From Hellea sp039977295 (GTDB lineage: Bacteria > Pseudomonadota > Alphaproteobacteria > Caulobacterales > Maricaulaceae), in NCBI GenBank assembly GCA_039977295.1, contig JBDWDN010000007.1, positions 1 through 64,000 on the forward strand: a stretch of DNA of 64,000 bases, written 5' to 3'. The notes beneath the pieces were generated by a model. It ran no database searches and was not told where the DNA came from. It was given only the letters and a program-made list of their open reading frames with translations. A program made the translations under genes and the position numbers. Below, in pieces: positions 36,492 through 44,522 of the stretch. Every line of letters starts with the position of its first letter. Within the stretch, counting starts at the first letter, position 1.

Positions 36492-37019
36492 TTAGCCGAT
36501 TGTTTTGACCATTGTGCAAAGCGGCACGGGGACAGCACCATTTTTATCTTCCCATTCGCTTTCGATATGATAGCCGCATTTTTTGTAAAATGGCACACCT
36601 GCCATTGTCGCCGCCATTTCTAACGCCTTAAAGCCTTCAGCCGTGGCGGCCTGTTCCCCCGCCTCAATGACCATTTTGCCAATGCCGCGCTTTGTATAGT
36701 CAGGATGGGTGTACATGGCCCGGATACGGGCGCGGTCTTTGGCGGGGTCTAAAAGGTCAGCATTACGGCCCGCGCTATGATTGCCGCCATAAAGCGTCGC
36801 GCGCCGTGACCATCCCCCGCAGCCAACAAGGACGTCACCTTCTGTTACGCAAAAATATGTCTCGTCGTCGATCAACTGCGTGTCTAGCCCCATGCCTCTA
36901 AAGGACGCTTCTATTTGCGGGGCTGTCAAATAGCCCTTTTGGAGCTCAGAGATCGCCAAAAACATGAGTTTTTTAATGTCAGGGATATCATTTGGCCGCG
37001 CCAGTCGAAGTTTTAACAT
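36492..37019 (-). CDS. GNAT-family N-acetyltransferase
   Basis: A 175-residue acetyltransferase. The acetyl-CoA binding motif A is RAMYTHPDYTKRGIGKMVIEAGE (residues about 98-120, with the R-G-x-G-K turn), followed by LEMAATMAGVPFYKKCGYH. The substrate is unknown. It lies 98 bases upstream of the hybrid kinase gene on the same strand; co-transcription is possible. Confidence 0.9.
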   Translation of the reverse strand: MLKLRLARPNDIPDIKKLMFLAISELQKGYLTAPQIEASFRGMGLDTQLIDDETYFCVTEGDVLVGCGGWSRRATLYGGNHSAGRNADLLDPAKDRARIRAMYTHPDYTKRGIGKMVIEAGEQAATAEGFKALEMAATMAGVPFYKKCGYHIESEWEDKNGAVPVPLCTMVKTIG

Positions 37020-37154
37020 AAGGCATAATTATCCAAATTATTAACAAAAGTATAAGACTATGGAAAAATTGACCGACTTCCGCCTATTTCTCGCAAAAAG
37101 AGTGTCAATTAAGCCACACTATACGCCTTTTTTCATAGTTTGCCATCAAATAGC

Positions 37155-37172
37155 TTGTTCGTTTTAGAACAA
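37155..37172. promoter_or_regulatory. Inverted repeat upstream of the TonB-dependent receptor
   Basis: TTGTTC-GTTTTA-GAACAA is a perfect 6+6+6 inverted repeat 62 bases before the receptor ATG, a suitable place for a repressor or activator operator. No T-run follows, and the site is far from the upstream gene's start. The regulator is unknown. Confidence 0.4.
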
Positions 37173-37233
37173 TTCACTAAACGACTCGCCAGATCGCGCC
37201 CGATCTTTACTTTGCAATAATAAAGGGACACCC

Positions 37234-40077
37234 ATGCAACGTTTTTCACTTAAATCCGCACTTGCGATTTCGGCCTCCGCCGCAATGCTCGCAGGCGCTA
37301 TGGCCGCTCCGGCTTACGCCCAATCTTCTGATGGCATCTCAGCTGATGACGAAGTCATCTCAATCGGCACGCGCCGGAAAGCCCGTTCAGCGGCTGATAC
37401 GCCTGCGCCTGTCGACGTTATCTCTGGTGTTGAGTTTACGCAAAACGCGGCAACTGACGTCCAGGACCTTCTTCGCACGGCCCTCCCCTCTTATAACGTG
37501 AATACGCAGCCCATCTCTGATGCGGCCTCTATTGTTCGCCCTGCTAACCTGCGCGGCTTATCTCCCGATAACACACTCGTGCTGATTAACGGCAAACGCC
37601 GTCACCGCGGCGCTGTTATTTCATTCCTTGGCGGCGGCATTGCTGATGGCGCGCAAGGCGTTGACGTCTCATCCATCCCGTCTATCGCGCTTAGACAAGT
37701 TGAAGTCCTCCGTGACGGCGCTTCATCACAATATGGTTCTGACGCGATTGCTGGCGTCATTAACTTTGGCCTCAAAAACGCCTCTGAAGGCGGATCACTT
37801 GAAGTCAAATATGGCTCTACATATGATGGTGATGGTGACAATTACTCAATCGCAGGTAATGTCGGCCTTCCATTAGGCGATAACGGCTTTATCAACATCT
37901 CTGGTGAATATGGCGACACAAATGGTACAGTTCGCGCAGCGCCGCGTACCGACGTTACGAATTTGATTGCGGCTGGCAACACAGCTGTTTCTGATTTCCA
38001 GACGATTAATAGCTATACAGATGAGTTTACACAATATTGGGGTCAACCTGATGTCGAAGATGATATCAAATTCGCCGTAAACTCCGCCATCGAGCTCAAC
38101 GAAAAAGCTGAGCTTTATGCATTTGGTACTTATGCCGAACGCACAACAACTGGCGGCTTCTTCTATCGTAACCCAACAAATCGCGGCGGTGTCTATCGCG
38201 GCCCGACAGTCAACAATGCTAACGGTAATGAAGTCCGTCTAAATAATAACGGCACCCCTGACGATGACACAGATGATTTCTTCAATGAAATCACTTATAC
38301 GCCTGATCCAATGAACGCAGGCGCCTTTATTCGCGGCGACTCTGGCGTCGCCCTCGCAGATGGCACATTCGGACCATCTGTTCGCGTCGGTAACCTCGCG
38401 GGTGTTGATCCGCGCGTTTGCCCTCAAGGTATTCCGCTAAATGGAACTGATGGACTTATTACTGATGCCGGCATTCTCGCGAGTGTTACAGCTGATGATA
38501 ATTGCTTCTCATTCGTCGAAGCTATTCCTGGTGGTTTCGTTCCCCGTTTCGGCGGCGATCTAAAAGACATTGGCATTAGCGCGGGTATTCGCGGCGACCT
38601 CGATTTCGGAAATGGCTTGTCTTATGATCTATCTGCGACACATGGTAGTTCAGAAGTTCAGTTCTTTATCAATAACACAGTCAACGCCTCTCTTGGGCCG
38701 ATTGCTGGCTCTGGGAATAGTGAAGTTGTTCGCGACTTTATCCCAGGCGGACAAAAGCAAAAAGAAACCATCATTAATGCTGACTTCGGTTACGGCATTG
38801 CGATGGATGGGTGGGCATCAGACCTGAACATTGGTTTCGGTGCTGAATACCGCAAAGAGACATTTGACCTCTATGCAGGTGGTTCAAACTCATTCGCGCT
38901 TGGACCTTTAGCAGCTTCATCAACAGCCTTCCCAATTGGTCAAGGTTTCTCGTCGAGCTCTAACGGATTTGGCGGCTTCCCGAACAGCTCTTCCAATTCG
39001 CAAGACTCATATGCGGGCTATATTGATCTTGAAGGCGACATTACAGACGCTCTCACACTTCAAGCGGCCTTACGTTACGAAGATTACTCAACCTTTGGCG
39101 ATACGCTGAACTACAAGTTAGCAGCGCTTTATAAGGTCAATGATAATGTCCGTATTCGCGGTACATATTCAACCGGTTTCCACGCTCCAACAGGCGGCCA
39201 AGCGAATATTACCAATGTGACAACACAAAACGTCAATGGTGTTCTTGTTGATCAGGGTACACTTCCTTTGAATACGGCGGCCGGTCAATTAGCTGCTAAC
39301 TTCATTGAAAGCCGGGATGGTACACGTCCAACGCTTCAAGCTGAAGACGCGCGTAATATCTCATTAGGTTTGGCATTTGGCACGGGCGGATTCAACTGGA
39401 CGGTTGATTACTTCAACATCAAAGTTGACGACCGCGTTGCACTCGGTGCCAATGTTGACTTCCTAGAAGCTCTTCAATTTGCAGGCGCAACTGCCGATTC
39501 CATCAGCGGCGCATTGGCTGAGCTAGACGGCAACGGCACAATCAACCGCCAAGATTTCTTGGGTCTGGATGATTTGGCTCAGTTCCGTTTCTTCTCCAAC
39601 AGCTTTGATACGAAGACACAAGGTATCGACGTTCGCGGCGACTATAAGTTCGAAATGGGCGGCGGTGATTCAACATTCATCGTAGCGGCTAACTGGACAG
39701 ATACTAACGTGACCCGTCCTGGCCCAATCTCAGCAACACGTATCCGCGCTTTGGAAGATCTACTACCAAACGTCAAAGGCTCTGCTACGCTTCTTCATTC
39801 CCAAGGCATGTGGAACGGCATGGTTCGCGCCAATTACTATGGTTCATGGTTTGATAGCGGCAACGGCTTCGATGCTGGCAGCGAAATCCTTATCGATGCT
39901 GAAATCGGCGCAGAAGTTATGGAAGGCGTTGAACTTATGATTGGTGCCAATAACATCTTTGATAACTACCCTGATGAAAACCCAGGACAAGGCGGCTCTG
40001 GCCAACTTTATCCTGAAGCTTCACCTATCGGTTTTGCGGGTGGACAATATTACGTCAAAGCCCGCTACACATTCTAA
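37234..40077 (+). CDS. TonB-dependent outer-membrane receptor
   Basis: A 947-residue receptor for active uptake across the outer membrane. The signal peptide ends after AYA (about residue 29). A TonB-box-like segment (DEVISIGTR) is followed by the plug domain (LLRTALPSYN, RPANLRGLSPDNTLVLINGKRRH, VEVLRDGASSQYGSDAIAGVINF), then a long beta-barrel ending in the aromatic YVKARYTF. The Asn/Gly-rich loops and size recall the receptors expanded in Caulobacterales for sugars or other organic ligands rather than siderophores; the ligand is unknown. A terminator follows. Confidence 0.95.
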   Translation: MQRFSLKSALAISASAAMLAGAMAAPAYAQSSDGISADDEVISIGTRRKARSAADTPAPVDVISGVEFTQNAATDVQDLLRTALPSYNVNTQPISDAASIVRPANLRGLSPDNTLVLINGKRRHRGAVISFLGGGIADGAQGVDVSSIPSIALRQVEVLRDGASSQYGSDAIAGVINFGLKNASEGGSLEVKYGSTYDGDGDNYSIAGNVGLPLGDNGFINISGEYGDTNGTVRAAPRTDVTNLIAAGNTAVSDFQTINSYTDEFTQYWGQPDVEDDIKFAVNSAIELNEKAELYAFGTYAERTTTGGFFYRNPTNRGGVYRGPTVNNANGNEVRLNNNGTPDDDTDDFFNEITYTPDPMNAGAFIRGDSGVALADGTFGPSVRVGNLAGVDPRVCPQGIPLNGTDGLITDAGILASVTADDNCFSFVEAIPGGFVPRFGGDLKDIGISAGIRGDLDFGNGLSYDLSATHGSSEVQFFINNTVNASLGPIAGSGNSEVVRDFIPGGQKQKETIINADFGYGIAMDGWASDLNIGFGAEYRKETFDLYAGGSNSFALGPLAASSTAFPIGQGFSSSSNGFGGFPNSSSNSQDSYAGYIDLEGDITDALTLQAALRYEDYSTFGDTLNYKLAALYKVNDNVRIRGTYSTGFHAPTGGQANITNVTTQNVNGVLVDQGTLPLNTAAGQLAANFIESRDGTRPTLQAEDARNISLGLAFGTGGFNWTVDYFNIKVDDRVALGANVDFLEALQFAGATADSISGALAELDGNGTINRQDFLGLDDLAQFRFFSNSFDTKTQGIDVRGDYKFEMGGGDSTFIVAANWTDTNVTRPGPISATRIRALEDLLPNVKGSATLLHSQGMWNGMVRANYYGSWFDSGNGFDAGSEILIDAEIGAEVMEGVELMIGANNIFDNYPDENPGQGGSGQLYPEASPIGFAGGQYYVKARYTF

Positions 40078-40101
40078 GCGGTCTTAGACAATAAAGTTGG
40101 A

Positions 40102-40131
40102 AAGCCTCGGTTTCGACCGGGGCTTTTTTTT
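40102..40131 (+). terminator. Rho-independent terminator after the TonB-dependent receptor
   Basis: AAGCCTCGG and CCGGGGCTT form a nine-pair stem (one G-U pair) around TTTCGA, followed by a T-run to 40131. It ends 25-54 bases after the receptor stop and abuts the stop codon of the converging DUF1489 gene. Confidence 0.9.
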
Positions 40132-40134
40132 GCT

Positions 40135-40569
40135 CTACCAAGCCCCAAGATTTGCGAGTTTAGCGCGCAGCTCAGGCGGCAAATCATCTGCCCCGCCTAT
40201 TTCGCCGAGATCCGCAGGCGCGTCTTCAGGCTTTAAGTAACGCCAACCTTGAAAGGGTCGTTTAGGTGTGGGCACGACCGGAATGAGTTTTGGCTTCATC
40301 AGGATGGAGCACGCCTTGCGCCCATCTTGCGTTCTAACCTGATCCAGAGCCACAATCTCGTTACGGCATTGTATCAGCCCTTTAATGACCCAATAGATAG
40401 ACCCGCCATCTAGCAAGCCCTCGACTTGTTTAGGGAACATACGCGTGACGTGTTCGTGATAGGGAGAAAGCCCGCGTTTTTCACGGCGCAGCACATAGCT
40501 ATTTTGCCAGTCTTGAAGCGTGGCGATAGACTCAGTGCCCACAGAAAGCTTTTGCATATGCAATGTCAT
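40135..40569 (-). CDS. DUF1489 family protein
   Basis: A 144-residue cytoplasmic protein typical of alphaproteobacteria. Conserved DUF1489 blocks are seen: LHMQKLSVGTESI at the N-terminus, HVTRMFPKQVEGLLDGGSIYWVIKG in the middle and RPFQGWRYLKPEDAPADL near the end. The function is unknown. The first ATG gives the family-typical MTLH start. Its stop lies against the receptor's terminator. The cupin/JmjC-like gene is 44 bases upstream on the same strand. Confidence 0.92.
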   Translation of the reverse strand: MTLHMQKLSVGTESIATLQDWQNSYVLRREKRGLSPYHEHVTRMFPKQVEGLLDGGSIYWVIKGLIQCRNEIVALDQVRTQDGRKACSILMKPKLIPVVPTPKRPFQGWRYLKPEDAPADLGEIGGADDLPPELRAKLANLGAW

Positions 40570-40613
40570 ATGACTGCATACGACTCTTATACTGGATTAG
40601 ACTAGGTTAGAGT

Positions 40614-41552
40614 TTAAAAATCTCGTTGATAAGGGTCTACATTGACCACGAAATCGGGTGCATCAGGGTCAACTTTGAACGTCACCATATCAATTTTGTC
40701 ATTTTTTGCAGCCAAACCCGCTTTACGAATGACGCGGCCAAAGACAGACTTGAACTGACGATTTAGAGGCCCTGCCTTGGTGTAGCTCGATTCAATACCG
40801 AAACGATGGCGCAATGTCGCATTCGCAATCATCGCCGCATTTTTCATGCCTGACTCGCGCGTCGAATATTCTGTTGTAACAGACACACAGAAAGTTCTGT
40901 TATCCACGCGGTGGGGCATGTTTAGCGGCCATGATAAGGCTTGGCCTTCTTCGAAGTCAAACACTGTCGCTTCGTCATCATACTCAGAACGGTAAGGCAA
41001 ATCATCTTCCAAATCGCTCAGCATAGTCGCCTCATAGGCGCGATCCGGAATGAATTTTTCTGTTAGCGGATAAAGATACATGCTCTTCTGACCGCGCACA
41101 TGCCAAAGGATAGTCTCCGTTTTATCGAAGTGATAAGGTACTTTGGCGATGGGAGAAGAAATCAAAATTCCGCCATTAGCATTATAAGCTTTATTGCCCG
41201 TTTTTTCCGCTATCCCGCCATACATTTGATCAAGCACAGCTTTATATTCTGGATGGATGTTCATCCCGCGCCGCACATTAATCCAAACTTTACCAGCCTT
41301 GGCCGCGTCTAAAAGAACTTTCCCATCAACACCGCGAAAATCGCCTGTTTGGAATTTATTGGGATAGAGATCACAATCCGCATTTCCCATAGTGCAAACA
41401 TCAAGCATGTTTTTGGGATGCTTATTGAGAAGCATAATCAAGGCCTCGTCAGAGAATAGCTCTGTCTCTTTCAAACTATGTTTGAATGACATGATTTCTT
41501 TTTGGAAACGGGCTGAATTATCTTCCGTCCAGTCTTTTAACATCCCGCTCAT
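40614..41552 (-). CDS. Cupin/JmjC-like domain protein
   Basis: A 312-residue protein with a double-stranded beta-helix core. VPYHFDKTETILWHVRGQKSMYLYP holds an HxD pair, and WPLNMPHRVDN supplies a distal His, the spacing expected for an Fe(II)/2-oxoglutarate or JmjC-like centre. Similar cupin-like proteins occur near TonB-dependent receptors in Caulobacterales and sphingomonads. The substrate is unknown, and a non-enzymatic sugar-binding role is possible. The call rests on motifs only. Confidence 0.68.
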   Translation of the reverse strand: MSGMLKDWTEDNSARFQKEIMSFKHSLKETELFSDEALIMLLNKHPKNMLDVCTMGNADCDLYPNKFQTGDFRGVDGKVLLDAAKAGKVWINVRRGMNIHPEYKAVLDQMYGGIAEKTGNKAYNANGGILISSPIAKVPYHFDKTETILWHVRGQKSMYLYPLTEKFIPDRAYEATMLSDLEDDLPYRSEYDDEATVFDFEEGQALSWPLNMPHRVDNRTFCVSVTTEYSTRESGMKNAAMIANATLRHRFGIESSYTKAGPLNRQFKSVFGRVIRKAGLAAKNDKIDMVTFKVDPDAPDFVVNVDPYQRDF

Positions 41553-41633
41553 TTTTGCGTCCTAATTCTCTGTATCTCATTGGGTAGTTGTATCATGCCA
41601 CACCGTGATAAATTTACCCTTGAAATTTATGGT

Positions 41634-43025
41634 TTAATTTCTCTTAAAACTCTGCCGCGCCGCCGAATAAAACGCGCCTGTCAGTAACATCGCGCCAATG
41701 AAAATGCCGCACATCGCAAGAATCGACCCATATTCGCCGAGCATCTCGCCTTTATCTTTCAGCCAAGACGCAACACTCCCGCCAAATAATAACGATCCAA
41801 AGACCATCATAATGAAAAATGGCAAGAGGGAGGTTTTTTGTTCGCTTTCACTTTCAACATCCAAATCGATGAAACGGCTCGCACTGTCTGGCGTTCTGCG
41901 CTCTAAGGAGCGGCTCTCCTCACGGCGTGTCTCTTGAAGAGCGCTTTCCTGGGTCTGAATACGCAAAGCATCATCCTCAGCGAGGTTATCAATGACGATA
42001 TCTGCTTTATCGGTGTTTATCTCCACGTCCGAGGGCACCGTCGTGAGCTCAAGCTCTTTCCTAAAAGGTATGACGTTTTCTTCTTTTCGTTCCAGAGCGT
42101 CTTTTGACGAGACCAAGCTATCTGGCCAATCGCTGGTCTCAACGCCTTTTTGCTCAGATTTCACATCTTCAATCAGCGCGTTAAGACGGTCTTTTAGCTT
42201 TTCATCTTCCGCAGCGATCAAAGACGGACGCGTTCCCTCTGAGCCAAGCTCATCATCCTCAACTGGATTAAGGCCAAAATCAGTGTCAGCGCTAGAATCA
42301 GATTCGGGTTCAGGATCAAAGGGGAATTCATCTTCTGAGAGATCGATTTCAAAATCATCTTCTTCGAAAACCTCACTGAGGGTCAATGTTCCCGCAGGCC
42401 CATCCTCACGGCGGCGATATTGCGCAGGCTTCGCCGAGTAGGGCGCGGCTGCAACAATGCCAGCAGCCTCATCAGCCGTAAAAACAGGGAGGGCATCTTC
42501 AGTCGTGAGCAAAGCTACAGCCGCGTCCTCAACAGGCGGCAAATCAACACCAGGCGCGCTGATCGGGCGGCCTTCAGGGCGAAGGAACAACGCCTTCTCA
42601 GCGGCGCGGCGGCGCATTAAGGCGTCAACCACATAGGTTTTGCCGTCAATCTCAGACTTACGCCATATATCAAAACCGTTCGCGGCATCTAGCGGGCGGC
42701 CATTATTAAGCGCGCGCAAGGTGTCAGATTTCAAGAATGCCTTTGGGCCAATATTATAGGCAAACGAGACAAGCGCGTCGAACTGGCTTTGCGAAAGCGG
42801 GGCGTGGACATTTTCATTGATCATATCAATAAACGGCGCGAGATCGTCTTTAAGCAAGTCTTCCGCTTGAGGCTTTGACAGCATCACGGCCTTATCACTC
42901 ATTAAGCGGTGCCCATAGCCGACCACGCGTTGCCCTGAGACAAGCGTGCGGTCCACGGGTCGAAAGCCCTCATAAGCTTTGATAAGCTTGAGGCCCATAT
43001 CAGAAATATTAAATTGACGACCCAT
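41634..43025 (-). CDS. spmX: SpmX-type polarity protein: GH24 muramidase-like domain plus C-terminal membrane hairpin
   Basis: A 463-residue protein. Residues 1-152 form a GH24 lysozyme-like domain (Glu19 in AYEGFR; FDALVSFAYNIGP; ALMRRRAAEKALFLRP). A long acidic, disordered linker runs from about 155 to 395. Two membrane helices lie at about 400-421 and 433-453. There is no signal peptide. This is the architecture of Caulobacter SpmX, whose repurposed muramidase domain targets it to the stalked pole, where it recruits and activates DivJ. The lysozyme TIGYGH motif here reads VVGYGH, so the catalytic Thr is lost, as expected of a non-enzymatic domain. A sigma-54 promoter lies upstream. Confidence 0.92.
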   Translation of the reverse strand: MGRQFNISDMGLKLIKAYEGFRPVDRTLVSGQRVVGYGHRLMSDKAVMLSKPQAEDLLKDDLAPFIDMINENVHAPLSQSQFDALVSFAYNIGPKAFLKSDTLRALNNGRPLDAANGFDIWRKSEIDGKTYVVDALMRRRAAEKALFLRPEGRPISAPGVDLPPVEDAAVALLTTEDALPVFTADEAAGIVAAAPYSAKPAQYRRREDGPAGTLTLSEVFEEDDFEIDLSEDEFPFDPEPESDSSADTDFGLNPVEDDELGSEGTRPSLIAAEDEKLKDRLNALIEDVKSEQKGVETSDWPDSLVSSKDALERKEENVIPFRKELELTTVPSDVEINTDKADIVIDNLAEDDALRIQTQESALQETRREESRSLERRTPDSASRFIDLDVESESEQKTSLLPFFIMMVFGSLLFGGSVASWLKDKGEMLGEYGSILAMCGIFIGAMLLTGAFYSAARQSFKRN

Positions 43026-43070
43026 TTTCGTCCCAATCCATTACAAAGTTAGTTCTTCGTTGAGGATAAG

Positions 43071-43086
43071 TGCAAGACTCGCGCCA
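43071..43086 (-). promoter_or_regulatory. Sigma-54 promoter of spmX
   Basis: On the minus strand TGGCGCG-AGTC-TTGCA matches the sigma-54 consensus TGGCACG-N4-TTGCW with one change. The GG (-24) is at 43084-43085 and the GC (-12) at 43072-43073, ten bases apart as required. The predicted start is near 43060, leaving a leader of about 35 bases before the spmX ATG at 43025. Caulobacter spmX is known to depend on sigma-54 and TacA. Confidence 0.8.
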
Positions 43087-43128
43087 TAAGGGAATAGTGC
43101 GCAAAGTTTAGACATGGGGATAAACACC

Positions 43129-43150
43129 GCTAACCAAGAGTATGGTTAGC
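43129..43150. promoter_or_regulatory. Inverted repeat, candidate enhancer site for the spmX promoter
   Basis: GCTAACC-AAGAGTAT-GGTTAGC is a perfect 7+8+7 inverted repeat centred about 80 bases upstream of the predicted sigma-54 start, the usual distance for an enhancer-binding protein. TacA is the obvious candidate by analogy. A TTAG-N7-TTAA stretch just beyond (43146-43160) resembles a CtrA box with one mismatch. Confidence 0.55.
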
Positions 43151-43189
43151 AGAAGGTTAATAAGGGCGTTAATGAGGGCTTTTGGGGCT

Positions 43190-44503
43190 CTATTGGGCCT
43201 GCATATCGCCCGGCGTTAGGGGAATGGTGAGCATATCTCGGAACGCTGTCCATTGCGCGTCAGGGGTTTCCCCTGCGCTTATCACATAACCGCGCACAAT
43301 GTCTTGGCCGATATTGTAATTAATGACATAGCCGCGATATTTTTCCATAAACCTTAGGCGCTGCTCCGATTTCTCGCGGCTTTGCAAATAATATTTTTGT
43401 ATCAAAGGGACAGCTTCCTCCTTGGTGAGTTCGCCGTCAAGATAGCGCCGCGCAATATCATTTGTCGCGTGGGACAGCTTCCCTTCAAGCGCTAAAACTT
43501 TTTCAAATTTCTTCGCATCTTTTGTGTCCAGTCCTGCCATCGGAAACAAAACCTCTGTTTCAAAAGCCGTTTTTTCAGCACCAGGGAAAGCCAGTTCAAT
43601 ACCGAAATTGCCTGACCCTTCCGCCAAGGGACCAAAGGGGCCAAAGAGCGGATTAACGCTATATTCTATCCAGCCGCGTTTCCCGACTAGTTCTCGCTCG
43701 ATAAAGAGGTTCCAGACATGATGTCCGGGATATCCCTCATGGCAACCCAAATCTACCGCGCGGTCTATGGTGATGGGGAAATCTGTATTAATTTGGATGA
43801 GGCTCTCATAATTGCCTTGGTAATAATTATAGCCTGACCAAGATTTATTATTAACGAATTCCATACGGAATTTTTCAGTCTCTGGCAGGTCAAAATATTT
43901 TTGTGTTCGCACGCGGCACTCCGCAATAGCGCGGTCAAAAACGGGCTGTAGCTTATCCTTAGGAATTGCAAATCTGTTACGAAAAGCCGTCAAGCGGTCT
44001 GCCGTGCTGCCCTCCCCTGGCACGAGCGCGTCAATCTCGGCTAAAACAGAGTCATATTCCGTAAGATCATAACGCGGGGGCTTCACATCATAAATATCTG
44101 AAACTTCCGTATCAAATGAGACGTCTTTGCCAGAGACCACATCCAGGCGCACAGCCATTGCGCGGAGCAGTTTCATCAGGTTTTTGCGGCGAACGCTCTC
44201 CTCTGGGCTAACCTCTATGGATCCGATTTGCGTGCGCAATTTAGAAATGCTGCCCGCTAAATCATCGGCGTTAACGGCTCTGCCCTTTACGGCTTCGCGC
44301 CATTCTTTGGGGCCGCTATAGGCATCAACATAATCGCCATCGACTTCACCCATTTGTAGAGCAAGCTTTACAAAATCTTCGCCGGCTTGATTTAACGAAT
44401 AGTCTATTTTCACCGCCTTGGGCGTATCAGACGGCGGGGTGGTTTCAGGCGAACCGCAGGCCGATATAAAGGCCGCAAGAGAGATAAGAGCAAATTTTTT
44501 CAT
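43190..44503 (-). CDS. DUF885-like metallopeptidase lipoprotein
   Basis: A 437-residue protein with a lipoprotein signal (FISAC, Cys16). The motif HEGYPGHH at residues 255-262 matches the HExxPGHH zinc signature of DUF885, a family distantly related to M32-like carboxypeptidases. The rest is helical. It is probably a periplasmic or outer-membrane peptidase of unknown substrate. It is 19 bases downstream of mgtE on the same strand and 165 bases upstream of spmX, which has its own promoter. Confidence 0.85.
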   Translation of the reverse strand: MKKFALISLAAFISACGSPETTPPSDTPKAVKIDYSLNQAGEDFVKLALQMGEVDGDYVDAYSGPKEWREAVKGRAVNADDLAGSISKLRTQIGSIEVSPEESVRRKNLMKLLRAMAVRLDVVSGKDVSFDTEVSDIYDVKPPRYDLTEYDSVLAEIDALVPGEGSTADRLTAFRNRFAIPKDKLQPVFDRAIAECRVRTQKYFDLPETEKFRMEFVNNKSWSGYNYYQGNYESLIQINTDFPITIDRAVDLGCHEGYPGHHVWNLFIERELVGKRGWIEYSVNPLFGPFGPLAEGSGNFGIELAFPGAEKTAFETEVLFPMAGLDTKDAKKFEKVLALEGKLSHATNDIARRYLDGELTKEEAVPLIQKYYLQSREKSEQRLRFMEKYRGYVINYNIGQDIVRGYVISAGETPDAQWTAFRDMLTIPLTPGDMQAQ

Positions 44504-44522
44504 AGGGATACTTTAAATGCCT

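Noticed and set aside
36394..36519. Longer N-terminus of the hybrid histidine kinase
   Set aside because: The extra 42 residues are basic and unlike a PAS domain, and a strong GGGGGA ribosome binding site sits before the internal ATG at 36393.
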